Assembly (NCBI RefSeq): GCF_019711355.1
Contig: NZ_CP081297.1
Coordinates: 62,001 to 126,000, forward strand
Direction: 5' to 3'
From: Qipengyuania psychrotolerans
Lineage (GTDB): Bacteria; Pseudomonadota; Alphaproteobacteria; Sphingomonadales; Sphingomonadaceae
DNA: 64,000 nucleotides
The translations under genes and the position numbers were made by a program. The notes below the pieces were generated by a model. It ran no database searches, was not told the origin of the DNA, and saw nothing but the letters and a program-made list of their open reading frames with translations. Positions 32,760-43,331 of this stretch are shown one piece after another (within the stretch, counting starts at the first letter, position 1; each line of letters opens with the position of its first letter).

Positions 32760-34004
32760 ATGTCGAAAACGCCCCAAGCCATTCGCGGCACGCAGGATAT
32801 CTTCGGACCCGAAGCCGAAGCCTTCGCCTTTGTTGTCGAAACCTTCGAGCGCGTGCGCAAGCTGTACCGCTTTCGCCGTGTGGAAATGCCGGTATTCGAG
32901 AAAACCGAAGTATTCAGCCGTGCCATCGGCGAGACCACCGATGTGGTGTCGAAGGAAATGTATTCGTTCGAAGACCGCGGCGGCGATTCGCTGACGCTGC
33001 GCCCCGAATTCACCGCCGGGATCGCGCGCGCTTACCTGTCCAACGGCTGGCAGCAGCACGCGCCGCTCAAGGTCGCGACGCACGGCCCGCTGTTCCGTTA
33101 CGAGCGCCCTCAGAAGGGCCGCTACCGGCAGTTTCACCAGATCGATGCGGAAATCATCGGTGCGGCTGAACCGCAAGCCGATGTCGAATTGCTGGCGATG
33201 GCCGACCAGCTCCTGAAGGAACTCGGCATCGAGGGCGTGACCCTGCACCTCAACACACTTGGCGATGGCGACAGCCGCGAAGCATGGCGCGCCGCGCTGG
33301 TCGAATATTTCCGCGCAGTGAAGGACGAGCTAAGCGAAGATTCGCAAGAACGGCTCGAGAAGAACCCGCTGCGCATCCTCGACAGCAAGGATCGCCGCGA
33401 CCAGAAATTCGTCGCCGATGCGCCCAAGATCGATGATTTTCTGACCGACGAGGCGAAGGCCTTCTTCGAAGCCGTCACCAGCGGCCTCGATGCGGCGGGC
33501 GTGAAATGGACACGCGCGGAAAGCCTCGTGCGCGGCCTCGACTATTACCGGCACACCGCCTTCGAGTTCATTCCCGACGAGGGCAGCGAAGCGGCCAGCA
33601 AGCTCGGCAGCCAGAGCACGATCCTGGGTGGCGGACGCTATGATGGCCTGATGGAAAGCCTCGGCGGCGCAGCCACCCCTGCGGTGGGCTGGGCGGCTGG
33701 GATCGAGCGGCTTGCGATGCTGGTGGGCGATCGCGGTGAAGGCGTTGCAGATGTCATTGTGGTTGTTGAGGATGACGCCCAAATGGCGCGCGCAATTCAC
33801 ACCCTTGGCAATCTTCGTTCAGAAGGACTGACCGCAGAGCTTTTCGCATCTGGCTCGCCCAGGAAGCGTTACGACAAGGCAGTCAAGCAGCAACCTCTGG
33901 CGCTCATCTCGTTCAAGCGCGAAAATGACGCTCAGACGCACTCCATAAATGCGGATGGAGAGATCGCCGACCGCATAAACAAGGCACTTGCTGGTTTCCA
34001 ATGA
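32760..34004 (+). CDS. hisS: Histidyl-tRNA synthetase
   Basis: Class II synthetase charging tRNA(His). The 414-residue protein has the N-terminal [12 protein letters not shown], motif 2 [19 protein letters not shown], histidine-A motif [13 protein letters not shown] and motif 3 region [16 protein letters not shown] with [12 protein letters not shown], then the C-terminal anticodon domain. The ATG at 32760 comes directly after GCCGCCACC. Its stop overlaps the start of prfA by 4 bases. Confidence 0.96.
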   Translation: MSKTPQAIRGTQDIFGPEAEAFAFVVETFERVRKLYRFRRVEMPVFEKTEVFSRAIGETTDVVSKEMYSFEDRGGDSLTLRPEFTAGIARAYLSNGWQQHAPLKVATHGPLFRYERPQKGRYRQFHQIDAEIIGAAEPQADVELLAMADQLLKELGIEGVTLHLNTLGDGDSREAWRAALVEYFRAVKDELSEDSQERLEKNPLRILDSKDRRDQKFVADAPKIDDFLTDEAKAFFEAVTSGLDAAGVKWTRAESLVRGLDYYRHTAFEFIPDEGSEAASKLGSQSTILGGGRYDGLMESLGGAATPAVGWAAGIERLAMLVGDRGEGVADVIVVVEDDAQMARAIHTLGNLRSEGLTAELFASGSPRKRYDKAVKQQPLALISFKRENDAQTHSINADGEIADRINKALAGFQ

Positions 34005-35068
34005 CCATCCCCGCCGAACGCCTTCAACAGATTGCTCACCGCTTCGCTGAACTGGAAGCGCGGATGGCGTCTGGCCAGCTTGTGGGCGACGAGTTCGTCC
34101 AGGCGAGCCGCGACTATTCCGAACTGGAACCGGTGGCCAAGGTCGCTGCCGAGGTTAAAGCGGCGCGCGAGGAGATCGCGGAGCTGGAAGAAATGCTCGC
34201 CGATCCGGAAATGAAAGCCATGGCGGAAGAGGAACTTGCCGCCCTTCGCAAGCGCTTGCCCGAAGCCGAGCGCGAACTGGCCATCGCCATGCTCCCGCGT
34301 GACAGTGCCGACAACAAGCCAGCCATGCTCGAAATCCGCGCCGGCACCGGCGGAGACGAGGCCGCGTTGTTCGCAGGCGACCTATTCCGGATGTACGAAC
34401 GCTACGCCGCCGAACAGGGCTGGAAGGTCGAGCCGGTTAGCATGAACGCGTCCGAGGTTGGCGGCTTCAAGGAAATCGTCGCCAACGTCACCGGGAAGGG
34501 TGTGTTCGCCAAGCTCAAGTTTGAAAGCGGCGTCCACCGTGTCCAGCGCGTGCCCGAAACCGAAAGCGGCGGGCGTATCCATACCTCGGCGGCAACCGTG
34601 GCCGTTCTGCCAGAGCCGGACGACGTCGACATCCAGATCGATCCCGGCGACCTCAAGATCGATACCTACCGCGCCAGCGGGGCGGGCGGCCAGCACGTGA
34701 ACACGACGGACAGCGCGATCCGGATCACGCACTTGCCCACCGATACGGTCGTCACCTGCCAGGACGGGCGTAGCCAGCACAAGAACAAGGAAAAGGCGAT
34801 GCAGGTCCTGCGCGCACGCCTTTATGAAGCGCAGCGCGAAGCCACACAGGGCGCCGAAGCCGAGGCGCGCAAGGCCATGGTCGGGTCGGGCGACCGGTCC
34901 GAGCGCATCCGGACCTATAATTATCCGCAAGGCCGCGTGACCGACCACCGCATCGGCCTGACCTTGCACAAGCTGCCCGAAATCATCGGAGGTCCCGGCC
35001 TTGGCGAGCTGGTCAATGCGCTGATCGCCGAGGACGAAGCCAAGCGGCTCGCCGCGCTCAGTGAGTAA
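34001..35068 (+). CDS. prfA: Peptide chain release factor 1
   Basis: Recognises UAA/UAG and triggers peptide release. The 355-residue protein has the tripeptide anticodon region [16 protein letters not shown], where P-E-T matches the RF1 P-x-T motif, and the GGQ catalytic loop [17 protein letters not shown] near residue 228. [15 protein letters not shown] follows. It overlaps hisS by 4 bases and prmC by 8, placing it with the methyltransferase that modifies its GGQ glutamine. Confidence 0.96.
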   Translation: MTIPAERLQQIAHRFAELEARMASGQLVGDEFVQASRDYSELEPVAKVAAEVKAAREEIAELEEMLADPEMKAMAEEELAALRKRLPEAERELAIAMLPRDSADNKPAMLEIRAGTGGDEAALFAGDLFRMYERYAAEQGWKVEPVSMNASEVGGFKEIVANVTGKGVFAKLKFESGVHRVQRVPETESGGRIHTSAATVAVLPEPDDVDIQIDPGDLKIDTYRASGAGGQHVNTTDSAIRITHLPTDTVVTCQDGRSQHKNKEKAMQVLRARLYEAQREATQGAEAEARKAMVGSGDRSERIRTYNYPQGRVTDHRIGLTLHKLPEIIGGPGLGELVNALIAEDEAKRLAALSE

Positions 35069-35900
35069 CGGCGCGGCACCAAGCGTTGCCGACGCGATCC
35101 GTGCGGCGGCAGACCGCCTGTCGCCAACCAGCGATACCGCGCGGCTTGATGCCGAATTGCTGATGGCCCACGCTCTTGGAGTGTCGCGGTCGCGAATGCT
35201 GATCACGCTGATGCGCGAAGAGGAGCCGCCGGGATTTGCCCCGCTCGTAACGCGCCGCGCCGCCTGTGAGCCGGTAGCGCATATCTTGGGGGCGCAGGAA
35301 TTTTGCGGCCTGGACTTTGCAGTCACGCCCGACACCCTCATCCCGCGCGGCGATAGTGAAACGATCGTCGAGGCGGCGCTCGAGGTCGCTCCATCGGCCA
35401 GCCGGGTGCTCGACATGGGGACAGGGTCCGGTGCCTTGCTCCTGGCATATCTGCACGAAAACCCAGGCGCGGCCGGCGTCGGAACCGACGCTTCACCGGC
35501 AGCCTTGCGCGTCGCGCAAACCAATGCCGAACGACTTGGCCTGGCCGAGCGAGCGCAGTTTCACGAAGCGAATTGGCTCTGCGAGGGGTGGGCCAGCGAT
35601 CTTGGCCAGTTCGATCTGGTGCTTTGCAATCCGCCCTATGTGGAGGATGATGCCGAGCTCGACCCCGATGTCCGAGAATACGAACCAGCATCCGCACTGT
35701 TTTCTGGGCCAGAGGGGCTTGACGATTATCGGGCGATTATCCCGCAGCTTGGCAAGCTTTTAATTCCGGGGGGGCTGGCTGTCCTCGAAATCGGCGCAGA
35801 ACAGGCACCCGCAGTGGCAGCAATTGCACACGAATCGGGCTTCGAAACAAAGCTGCGACTCGACCTTGCTGAACGTCCCAGAGCGCTGATCCTGAGATAA
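35061..35900 (+). CDS. prmC: Release factor glutamine methyltransferase
   Basis: N5-methylates the glutamine of the GGQ motif in RF1/RF2. The 279-residue protein has an N-terminal helical domain with [15 protein letters not shown], the linker [23 protein letters not shown]-binding [14 protein letters not shown], and the catalytic NPPYVEDD near residue 189. The GTG start at 35061 lies inside the end of prfA. Linkage to its substrate gene supports the call. Confidence 0.95.
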   Translation: MSNGAAPSVADAIRAAADRLSPTSDTARLDAELLMAHALGVSRSRMLITLMREEEPPGFAPLVTRRAACEPVAHILGAQEFCGLDFAVTPDTLIPRGDSETIVEAALEVAPSASRVLDMGTGSGALLLAYLHENPGAAGVGTDASPAALRVAQTNAERLGLAERAQFHEANWLCEGWASDLGQFDLVLCNPPYVEDDAELDPDVREYEPASALFSGPEGLDDYRAIIPQLGKLLIPGGLAVLEIGAEQAPAVAAIAHESGFETKLRLDLAERPRALILR

Positions 35901-36136
35901 GGGCTTGGCAAAGGCGATTCGACCCTCTACCTCTGGCCATAGGCCAGTGGTGTGCGCGTAATTTCGCCCCATCGGTTCTAGCTCCGACATTGCAGTTCTG
36001 GTGCGAGGTTCCGGCCCCGCATACCATGCACAAACAGGGGTACGCATTGCGCCGGAGGGTGCGCCTTGCGCAAGGGGATTGGCGGCAATTGCGGACCAGA
36101 AGGTTCGCGCCGCGCCATAACTAAGGACGAATATCC

Positions 36137-36805
36137 TTGAACAACAATCGTAATAACAACCGTCGTCGCGGACGTCATAATACTAACCGCAGTCAGGGCG
36201 GAGGCAATTCGGCCAACCGGATCGATAGCCGTGCCCGGGGCAATGCGCCCCAGATGCTCGACAAGTACAAGAAGCTGGCTCAGGACGCCCAACACAATGG
36301 CGACCGCGTTCAGGCTGAATACTATCTGCAATTTGCCGACCATTACTTCCGCGTGATCGCCGACAACAAGGCGCGTCAGGAAGAGGCCAAGGCCAAGCGC
36401 CCTGACGATCGCCAGCAAAGCGACGATGATGGTGATGACGACGGCGATGATCGCCGCGGCAACCGCCGCCCGCGTGTTCGCCGGGACGACGAACAGGACC
36501 AGCCCCGGACCAAGCCGCGCGCTCGCAAGAGCCGTGATGGCTCGGACGGGGACGACACGGACTTCGAGCCTTCGAAAAACCCCTTCACCCGCAAGGATGA
36601 AGAAGATGAGAAGCCGAAGAAGCGCCGCGCTCCGCGCAAGGCGCAGAAGCGTGACGAAGGCGAGCAAGGCGGCGACGGCGAGATCGATGCTGCGGCCCTG
36701 CCTCCGGCGATCGGTTCGAACGATGACGACGGCGCAGCCAAGCCGGCACCGCGTCGTCGCCGCCGCAAGGCTGACGAGAGCGAAGCCGAAACCGCGGTAG
36801 GCTGA
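36137..36805 (+). CDS. DUF4167 family protein
   Basis: A 222-residue protein typical of alphaproteobacterial DUF4167. It has an Asn/Arg-rich N-terminus (NNNRNNNRRRGRHNT), then the conserved segment ARGNAPQMLDKYKKLAQDA and GDRVQAEYYLQFADHYFRV (about 34-75), and a long charged, disordered tail with Asp-rich and Arg/Lys-rich blocks. RNA or nucleic-acid contact is plausible from composition but unproven. The start is TTG 36137, preceded by AAGGACGAA. The 236 bases upstream contain no other feature I can support. Confidence 0.8.
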   Translation: MNNNRNNNRRRGRHNTNRSQGGGNSANRIDSRARGNAPQMLDKYKKLAQDAQHNGDRVQAEYYLQFADHYFRVIADNKARQEEAKAKRPDDRQQSDDDGDDDGDDRRGNRRPRVRRDDEQDQPRTKPRARKSRDGSDGDDTDFEPSKNPFTRKDEEDEKPKKRRAPRKAQKRDEGEQGGDGEIDAAALPPAIGSNDDDGAAKPAPRRRRRKADESEAETAVG

Positions 36806-36817
36806 TGTTGATCGCGC

Positions 36818-36835
36818 CAGCCGCGCTTGCGGCTG
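36818..36835. repeat. Hairpin after DUF4167 gene
   Basis: CAGCCGC and GCGGCTG form a 7-bp stem around GCTT, 12 bases after the DUF4167 stop. The following sequence is ACGCTTTCACTT, a poor T-run, so it is at best a weak terminator or RNA-stabilising hairpin. Confidence 0.35.
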
Positions 36836-36881
36836 ACGCTTTCACTTGCCAACCACGTCGCTGACTTTAACAGGCGAGGCG

Positions 36882-38477
36882 ATGGATCGTCTCGCCGGTT
36901 ATCTCGCAAAATTCCCCTACTGGAGCGCGCTTGCGCTCGGCCTTGTCGCTGCGCTCGGCTACCCGCCGTTGCACCTCTGGCCGCTCGCGATCGCCGGCAT
37001 GGCGGCCTATACATGGCTGCTGTGGCAGCGGCCCAGCGCCAAAAGCGCGTTCCTGGCAGGATGGCTGTTCGGGGTCGCGCATTTCACGCTGACCAACAAC
37101 TGGATCGCCACCGCCTTTACCTTCCAGGCCCAAATGCCGAGCATCCTGGGGTGGGCTGCGGTCCCCTTGCTTTCCTTGTACCTAGCAGTTTGGCCGGGTC
37201 TGGCCTCGCTTGGCGCGTGGCTGGTTGCTCGCAAGAGCGGGCCGGTTGCAGCTTCGCTCGCCTTTGGTGCCCTATGGATTGCGGCTGAATGGCTGCGAAG
37301 CTGGGTTTTCACAGGCTATGCGTGGGGCCCCTTTTCGCTGTCGCTGCTGGGCGACTGGAGCAGGCCGGGCTGGGCAGGAATCCTGCCCTATTTCGGCACT
37401 TACGCCCTGTCCGGCCTCGCGGTGGCGGTATGCGGATTGCTTGCGTGGATGGTGTCGACCGGACGCCGAACTGCAGTCGGCGTGACCGGGGCGCTGATGA
37501 TTGGCGGCATGCTTTGGCCTGCATCTCAGCCTCGTGAAGGCTCGCTGCCTCTAACGCTGGTCCAGCCCAATCTGAAGCAGGAAGACATCCACGATCCGAG
37601 CAAGTACGAAGAGCAGTTCCAGCAGATTGCCCGGCTCAGCAAGAAGCAGCGCGACGTCGAACGCAGATTGGTGCTGTGGCCTGAAAGCGGAGTCCCCGAT
37701 TACCTGCGCGATGGTTATCCGCAGCGGTATTACGATCAGACGACTGCCGCCGGCGAACCCGCCTTCGCGCGCTTCAGAATAGGGCAAGCCATCTCGGATG
37801 GAGGCTTGCTGCTTACCGGTGCGACCGATCTGGAAATGGGCGAGGTTGATGGATATCGCCGCGCCGTCGGGGCATACAATACTGTAACCGCGATCGAAGC
37901 GAACGGCACCCTGGGGCCCCGTTATGCCAAGGCGCATCTGGTGCCGTACGGCGAATACTTGCCAATGCGGGAGCTTCTGGAGCCGCTTGGCTTGTCCCGC
38001 CTGGTGGCCGGAAGCATCGACTTCCTGCCAGGGCCCGGACCCCAGACGTTCGATTTCAAGGAATACGGCAAGGCCGGGATGCAGATCTGCTACGAGATAG
38101 TGTTCTCCGGCGAAGTCACCGATCCCGACAACCGTCCTGACTACATCTTTAACCCGTCCAATGACGGCTGGTTTGGCCTTTGGGGGCCGCCCCAGCATTT
38201 GGGCCAAGCCCGGATGCGTGCCATCGAAGAAGGACTTCCGGTGCTGCGTTCCACCACAACCGGTATCAGCGCGGTAATCGATGCGCGGGGGGTGGTGCGC
38301 AACCACATTGGGAAATACCAGGCGGACCGGATTGACACACTTGTGCCGCCGCCTGCCGCGCCAACATGGTTCGCGCGGTCAGGGCACTGGCTGACACTCC
38401 TTTGGGGTATCGCCTTAATCGTTGCATCACTTGTTGCCATGCGAGTGCAGGACCGTTACGTGTCTCAAGACACATAA
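36882..38477 (+). CDS. lnt: Apolipoprotein N-acyltransferase
   Basis: Inner-membrane enzyme adding the third acyl chain to bacterial lipoproteins. The 531-residue protein has N-terminal membrane helices to about residue 205, then a nitrilase-like periplasmic domain with catalytic Glu in [11 protein letters not shown] (about 267), Lys in [12 protein letters not shown] (about 350) and Cys in [13 protein letters not shown] (about 402), and a final C-terminal helix. Start ATG 36882 is preferred; TTG 36846 would add 12 residues. Its last codons form the first hairpin of the metK leader. Confidence 0.94.
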   Translation: MDRLAGYLAKFPYWSALALGLVAALGYPPLHLWPLAIAGMAAYTWLLWQRPSAKSAFLAGWLFGVAHFTLTNNWIATAFTFQAQMPSILGWAAVPLLSLYLAVWPGLASLGAWLVARKSGPVAASLAFGALWIAAEWLRSWVFTGYAWGPFSLSLLGDWSRPGWAGILPYFGTYALSGLAVAVCGLLAWMVSTGRRTAVGVTGALMIGGMLWPASQPREGSLPLTLVQPNLKQEDIHDPSKYEEQFQQIARLSKKQRDVERRLVLWPESGVPDYLRDGYPQRYYDQTTAAGEPAFARFRIGQAISDGGLLLTGATDLEMGEVDGYRRAVGAYNTVTAIEANGTLGPRYAKAHLVPYGEYLPMRELLEPLGLSRLVAGSIDFLPGPGPQTFDFKEYGKAGMQICYEIVFSGEVTDPDNRPDYIFNPSNDGWFGLWGPPQHLGQARMRAIEEGLPVLRSTTTGISAVIDARGVVRNHIGKYQADRIDTLVPPPAAPTWFARSGHWLTLLWGIALIVASLVAMRVQDRYVSQDT

Positions 38478-38509
38478 AGGTTTCTTTATATCCACTAATC
38501 GGGGTCTCA
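38460..38509 (+). promoter_or_regulatory. metK leader with two tandem hairpins
   Basis: Immediately before metK, GTGTC/GACAC (38460-38464 and 38469-38473, loop TCAA) and ATAAAG/CTTTAT (38474-38479 and 38484-38489, loop GTTT) form two consecutive small hairpins. The 3' arm of the first (AGACAC) could instead pair with GGTCT (38503-38507) just ahead of the metK ATG. This looks like a cis-regulatory leader, but I do not recognise a known SAM riboswitch class. Confidence 0.4.
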
Positions 38510-39748
38510 ATGCGCGCTAATTATCTCTTCACTTCCGAAAGCGTTTCCGAAGGACACCCGGACAAGGTTTCCGATCAGATCAGTGACGCGATCGTTGACC
38601 TGATGCTGGCCAAGGATCCAGAAGCGCGCGTGGCTTGCGAAACGATGACCACGACGCAGCGCGTGATCCTGTCGGGCGAAATTCGCTGCGCGCCGATGTA
38701 CGATGCCAAGAATCCCGAATGGGCGGAGAACGGCGGCTGGGCGCCGGGCGCGAAGGAAGAAATCGAAAAAGCGGTCCGCCGCACCGTGCGCGAAATCGGG
38801 TATGAGCAGGAAGGGTTCCACTGGAAGACCCTCACGTTCGAAAACCACTTGCACGGCCAGTCTTCCGAAATCGCCCAGGGCGTCGATGCCAGTGGCAACA
38901 AGGATGAAGGTGCCGGCGACCAGGGAATTATGTTCGGTTTCGCCTGCGATGAAACGCCTGATTTGATGCCCGCGACACTCGATTACAGTCACAAGATCCT
39001 CGAACGTCTCGCGGCCGACCGCAAAAGCGGCGCAGCGCCGTTCCTCGAACCTGATGCGAAGAGCCAGGTCACGCTCCGCTACGAGAACGGAAAGCCGGTC
39101 GAATGCACTGCGATCGTCGTCTCGACCCAGCACGCGAAGGGATATCACGAAGGCGAAAAGGAAGCCGAGCTCAAGTCCTACGTAAAAGGCGTGGTGAGCG
39201 ACATCCTGCCGAGCGGCTGGCTGACCGACGAAACCGAGTGGCACATCAATCCCACCGGAGCATTCGAGATCGGTGGCCCTGACGGGGACGCTGGCCTTAC
39301 CGGCCGCAAGATCATTGTCGACACCTATGGCGGCGCGGCTCCGCACGGCGGCGGAGCATTCAGCGGCAAGGACCCGACCAAGGTCGATCGTTCTGCTGCC
39401 TATATCGCCCGCTATTTGGCGAAGAACATTGTCGCTGCGAAGCTTGCTACGCGGTGCACGATCCAGCTGGCCTACGCGATTGGCGTATCGAAGCCGCTGT
39501 CGCTCTATGTTGATACCCACGGCACGAGCATCGAAGGCGTTTCCGACGAGGCGCTGGAAAATGCCATCGCGTCAATCGACAGCCTCAGCGGGCTTACGCC
39601 GCGCGGCATCCGCACGCATCTCGGTCTCAACAAGCCGATCTACCGGCAGAGCGCGGCCTATGGCCATTTCGGGCGTCAGGCCGACGGTGATGCGTTTCCC
39701 TGGGAGCGCACCGACCTGACTGACGAACTGAAAACCGCGCTCGGCTGA
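38510..39748 (+). CDS. metK: S-adenosylmethionine synthetase
   Basis: Makes SAM from methionine and ATP. The 412-residue protein has [20 protein letters not shown] near the start, [14 protein letters not shown] (the GAGDQG ATP-motif), and [19 protein letters not shown] (the phosphate loop). It is somewhat longer than E. coli MetK (384), as in other sphingomonads. ATG 38510 is chosen because the frame upstream overlaps lnt and lacks similarity. It ends one base before the convergent CoA-transferase gene. Confidence 0.97.
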   Translation: MRANYLFTSESVSEGHPDKVSDQISDAIVDLMLAKDPEARVACETMTTTQRVILSGEIRCAPMYDAKNPEWAENGGWAPGAKEEIEKAVRRTVREIGYEQEGFHWKTLTFENHLHGQSSEIAQGVDASGNKDEGAGDQGIMFGFACDETPDLMPATLDYSHKILERLAADRKSGAAPFLEPDAKSQVTLRYENGKPVECTAIVVSTQHAKGYHEGEKEAELKSYVKGVVSDILPSGWLTDETEWHINPTGAFEIGGPDGDAGLTGRKIIVDTYGGAAPHGGGAFSGKDPTKVDRSAAYIARYLAKNIVAAKLATRCTIQLAYAIGVSKPLSLYVDTHGTSIEGVSDEALENAIASIDSLSGLTPRGIRTHLGLNKPIYRQSAAYGHFGRQADGDAFPWERTDLTDELKTALG

Positions 39749-39749
39749 C

Positions 39750-40898
39750 TTAGCGGCCTTGGTCGGCGCCTTTGCGCGGGGAGGGTTTGTCGAGGGTCAG
39801 TTCTGCATCTGAAAAGCTGAACGGGCTGCGCAGGCCCGGCACGCCGTCAGGCATGATTTTCATGCCGCGTGCTTGTACCTGCGGGTCCGAAAAGACCTCG
39901 TCCAGATTATTGATGGGCCCTGCCGGGACGCCTGCCCCGGCGCACTTGGCCAGCAGTTCATCGCGCGGCAGTTTTATCGTTTCGCCTGCGATGAGCGCAT
40001 CGATTGTAGCGCGGTGCGCGATCCGGCTCTCGTTGGTCTTGAAACGGTCGTCCTCGACAAGATCCTCCCGGCCCAGGACCCGCAAAAGTTTGCGGAACAA
40101 AGCATCGTTCGCAGGAGCAAGGACGACGGGTCCGTCTCGTGTCGGGAAAACCCCATAAGCGCTGACCTGTGCGTGCGCGTTGCCCATGCGCGGAGGGTTC
40201 TGCCCCGTTGCGAAATAGGTCATCGCTTGGTTGGCCAGCAACCCGACCGAACAATCGAGCAGGCTCATGTCGATCCACTGGCCCTTGCCGGTCCGGTGCC
40301 GCATCAACAGGGCGGCTTGCACGGCATTGGCTGACCACAGCCCACAGGCGAGATCGCTAACGGAAGTGCCATGCTTCATCGGCTCGCCATCCGGCTCGCC
40401 CGTCAGCGACATGAAGCCGCTCATCGCCTGGATAACGAAATCATAGCCCGGCTCGTCGCGCCGCGGTCCGTCCTGTCCGAATCCTGTGATCGAACAATAG
40501 ACCAGAGCAGGGTTGGCTTTCCCAAGGCTCGCATAGTCGAGCTTGAACTTGGCCAGTGCACCGGGCTTGAAGTTTTCGAGCACCACATCGGCACTGGCGG
40601 CTAGATCGGATATCTGTCCAAGCTGTTCAGGATCGCGAAAATCCGCCACGACGCCGCGTTTGCCGCGATTGCAGGCGTGGTAATAGGCGGCCGTTCGCTC
40701 GCCCTCGTGCTCGATCCAAGGCGGCCCCCAGATGCGGGTGTTGTCGCCTTCCGGGCTTTCGACCTTGATCACATCCGCGCCCAGATCGGCGAGGATCTGA
40801 CCCGCCCATGGGCCCGCCAGCACGCGCGCCAGTTCCAGCACCTTCAGGCCCGCAAGAGGGGTGCCTTCATTGCGAGGTTTGTCGAGCCAGGCGGCCAT
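39750..40898 (-). CDS. CaiB/BaiF family (type III) CoA-transferase
   Basis: Moves CoA between carboxylic acids. The 382-residue protein shows LAGLKVLELARVLAGPWAGQ, LADLGADVIKVESPEGD, NRGKRGVVADFRD, ENFKPGALAKFKLDYASL and SLTGEPDGEPMKHGTSVSD; the Asp of GEPDG is the expected catalytic residue. The substrate is unknown. It is 7 bases after scoB, the last gene of the scoA operon, so two unrelated CoA-transferase types sit in one transcription unit. Confidence 0.9.
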   Translation of the reverse strand: MAAWLDKPRNEGTPLAGLKVLELARVLAGPWAGQILADLGADVIKVESPEGDNTRIWGPPWIEHEGERTAAYYHACNRGKRGVVADFRDPEQLGQISDLAASADVVLENFKPGALAKFKLDYASLGKANPALVYCSITGFGQDGPRRDEPGYDFVIQAMSGFMSLTGEPDGEPMKHGTSVSDLACGLWSANAVQAALLMRHRTGKGQWIDMSLLDCSVGLLANQAMTYFATGQNPPRMGNAHAQVSAYGVFPTRDGPVVLAPANDALFRKLLRVLGREDLVEDDRFKTNESRIAHRATIDALIAGETIKLPRDELLAKCAGAGVPAGPINNLDEVFSDPQVQARGMKIMPDGVPGLRSPFSFSDAELTLDKPSPRKGADQGR

Positions 40899-40905
40899 CC
40901 GAGCG

Positions 40906-41571
40906 TCAGCCCAAGGCGACTTCGTACTTCGCCGTAGTCTTCGCGGCTACTTCCTCCGCCGACACTCCGGGAGCCAGTTCGATCAGCCTGAAGGGACTGT
41001 CATGGTCGGGCCGGTGGAACACGGCGAGATTGGTGATGATCATGTCGACCACGTTCTGTCCGGTCAGCGGCAGCGTGCATTCCGGAATGAACTTCGGGCT
41101 GCCGTCCTTGGCATTATGGTCCATCACCACGATGATCTTTTTCACGCCGGCGACGAGGTCCATCGCGCCGCCCATTCCCTTGATCATCTTGCCCGGGATC
41201 ATCCAGTTGGCGATGTCGCCGTTTTCGGCGACTTCCATCGCGCCCAACACGGTCAAATCAATATGCCCGCCGCGGATCATGGCGAAACTGGCGGCACTGT
41301 CGAAATAGGCGCTGTGCGGCAGTTCGCTGATCGTTTGCTTGCCGGCATTGATCAGGTCGGCATCTTCCTCGCCGGCATAGGGGAAGGGGCCGATGCCGAG
41401 CATGCCGTTTTCGCTCTGGAGCGTTACGTGCATGCCTTCAGGGATGTGGTTTGCGACCAGTGTCGGTATGCCGATGCCCAGATTGACGTAATAGCCGTCT
41501 TCCAGCTCCTTGGCGGCGCGGGCAGCCATCTGATCACGGTCCCAGCCAGTTTTCTCTGCGGTCTCGCTCAT
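40906..41571 (-). CDS. scoB: 3-oxoacid CoA-transferase subunit B
   Basis: Beta subunit of a type I CoA-transferase (succinyl-CoA:acetoacetate type). The 221-residue protein has [19 protein letters not shown] and the active-site glutamate in [12 protein letters not shown], then [14 protein letters not shown] and [17 protein letters not shown] 41571 is supported by similarity beginning at the [11 protein letters not shown] segment. It is separated from scoA by an inserted acid phosphatase gene whose stop lies one base upstream. Confidence 0.93.
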   Translation of the reverse strand: MSETAEKTGWDRDQMAARAAKELEDGYYVNLGIGIPTLVANHIPEGMHVTLQSENGMLGIGPFPYAGEEDADLINAGKQTISELPHSAYFDSAASFAMIRGGHIDLTVLGAMEVAENGDIANWMIPGKMIKGMGGAMDLVAGVKKIIVVMDHNAKDGSPKFIPECTLPLTGQNVVDMIITNLAVFHRPDHDSPFRLIELAPGVSAEEVAAKTTAKYEVALG

Positions 41572-41572
41572 C

Positions 41573-42484
41573 TCAATTGCCTTCGTTCGTGATTGCGGGC
41601 GCGGTCTGGGCATTCCAGCGCTGGTCTTCTGTGAAGACCTCGCCGATCGAGCCCTTGATGGAATCTCCGTAAACGGGGTTGGGCAGGGCGAACCAGCCAT
41701 TGCCCCAGAGCTGCGCGTACTCTCCGCGCGAAGCCATCTGGCGGCGGTCCTGCACGCCCAGGTCATCATCGTTAAAGATGTCAGCAAAGTCGCCCAGATT
41801 GTCGCCTGCAAGCGCAATCACGCAGAATTTCTCTGAAATCATCGCGCGGCGGCCATCCTTGTCGCCGTTGCCGCCATCGTCTCCGCGCAGATACAGGGTT
41901 TCGAGATGCGTGGCATCGCCCAGACCAGCGACGGCGATAGCACGCGCTGCACCTTCGGGACTGAACTGCCGATTGGTATTGAATACCGGCGTGATGCCAG
42001 CTTCGCGCAAGCGTCGTATCCCCGTGACGGCACCCGGCACGGGTCTGGCGAGCGGTGCGCCATCATTTTCCCATTCCTGCCAGGTCGCGGACGAGTATTC
42101 GTTACCCATTGCGAGCCAGTATTCGTAGCCTGCATTCAGGATCACGGTCTCGTCGACGTCGAATACCACAGCGAGCGGCTTGATCGTTTCGCCTACAGTA
42201 CATGCGGGCTGGGACACGCTGCCGGCAATACCCATCGGTACGGCTTGCGGGATGCGGCGTTCACGGGCGCGCGCCACTGCATAGTCGGCCAGCATCCGCC
42301 AGCTCTGGATCGATACGGCCGAGGCTTCACCCGAACCATAAAGCCAGCGCATGGAATCCGGCGCATCGCTGCTGATGGACTGTGCCGCATCCGGTTTGGC
42401 CGACGCTTGATAATAGTTCGTGGTCGCCGTGGTACAGCCTGCAAGGGCAACCGCTGCTGCCGATATGACGAGCGACCGGATCAT
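41573..42484 (-). CDS. Acid phosphatase lipoprotein, HAD class B / e(P4) family
   Basis: A 303-residue lipoprotein with lipobox VALAGC (Cys17). The HAD nucleophile motif [12 protein letters not shown] places Asp109 and Asp111 at the active site; FNTNRQ is motif II and LAGDNLGDF with FNDDDLG covers motifs III/IV. Characterised e(P4) relatives dephosphorylate nucleotides at the cell surface to allow nucleoside or NAD uptake. It lies between scoA (ATGA overlap) and scoB (one-base gap), an odd place for a surface phosphatase. Confidence 0.88.
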   Translation of the reverse strand: MIRSLVISAAAVALAGCTTATTNYYQASAKPDAAQSISSDAPDSMRWLYGSGEASAVSIQSWRMLADYAVARARERRIPQAVPMGIAGSVSQPACTVGETIKPLAVVFDVDETVILNAGYEYWLAMGNEYSSATWQEWENDGAPLARPVPGAVTGIRRLREAGITPVFNTNRQFSPEGAARAIAVAGLGDATHLETLYLRGDDGGNGDKDGRRAMISEKFCVIALAGDNLGDFADIFNDDDLGVQDRRQMASRGEYAQLWGNGWFALPNPVYGDSIKGSIGEVFTEDQRWNAQTAPAITNEGN

Positions 42485-43203
42485 GCCGTTTCCCGTTCGC
42501 GAGTTGTCACGAACTCGATCTTCTTGTCGTAGGGCGCTCCGACAATCATGCGTTGCACATACACGCCGGACAGGTGGATGCAGTCCGGATCGAGGCTGCC
42601 GGTCGGTACGATCTCTTCGACCTCGACCACGCAAACCTTGCCGCAGGTCGCGGCCGGCTGGTTGAAATTGCGGGCGGTCTTGCGGAAGACGAGGTTACCG
42701 GTTTCGTCTGCCTTCCATGCCTTGACGATGGCGAGATCGGCAAAGATGCCGTGTTCGAGGATATAGTCTTCCATTTGTCCGTCGCGATTGGCGAAAGATT
42801 TCACTTCCTTGCCCTCGGCAACCTGCGTGCCGACACCGGTCTTGGTGTAGAAGCCGGGAATACCCGCTCCGCCTGCTCGCATGCGTTCAGCAAGCGTACC
42901 TTGGGGGCAGAATTCCACCTCAAGCTCTCCAGAAAGGAATTGCCGTTCGAATTCCTTGTTCTCGCCGACATAGGAAGAGATCATTTTCTTCACCTGCTGC
43001 GTGCGCAGCAACATGCCGATGCCTTCATTGTCGATCCCGGCATTGTTGCTGGCGAAGGTTAGGTTCTTCACGCCGCTCTCGCGGATAGCCTCCAGCAGTC
43101 GCTCGGGTATGCCGCACAGGCCGAACCCCCCGCTGGCAATCAGCATGTCGTCTGTCAGAAGCCCGTCGAGGGCCGCGGCGGCATCGGGATAAAGCTTGTT
43201 CAT
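42481..43203 (-). CDS. scoA: 3-oxoacid CoA-transferase subunit A
   Basis: Alpha subunit of the type I CoA-transferase. The 240-residue protein has IASGGFGLCGIPERLL, LTFASNNAGIDNEGIG, the glycine-rich GGAGIPGFYTKTGVGT and ILEHGIFADLAIVKAWKAD, all typical. GGAGGA lies 4-5 bases upstream of ATG 43203; an in-frame TTG just before it (43206) is too close to the RBS. It is the first gene of scoA - phosphatase - scoB - CaiB. The product interconverts acetoacetate and acetoacetyl-CoA. Confidence 0.93.
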   Translation of the reverse strand: MNKLYPDAAAALDGLLTDDMLIASGGFGLCGIPERLLEAIRESGVKNLTFASNNAGIDNEGIGMLLRTQQVKKMISSYVGENKEFERQFLSGELEVEFCPQGTLAERMRAGGAGIPGFYTKTGVGTQVAEGKEVKSFANRDGQMEDYILEHGIFADLAIVKAWKADETGNLVFRKTARNFNQPAATCGKVCVVEVEEIVPTGSLDPDCIHLSGVYVQRMIVGAPYDKKIEFVTTRERETA

Positions 43204-43331
43204 CAATCCTCCGTTACCCAGAGGCTGCTAGCGCCCGACTGCGAGCCTGTCACCCCTTCTAACTGCGAGCCTTTCTGGCCGCAGTAGCTGGGTCATTGAC
43301 GAAGCGGCCTTTACGAAGCGATATTAGGGAA

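Noticed and set aside
35901..36136. GGCGATTCGACCCTC stretch resembling a tRNA T-arm
   Set aside because: The matching acceptor and anticodon arms are absent; the GATTC is simply a GANTC site.
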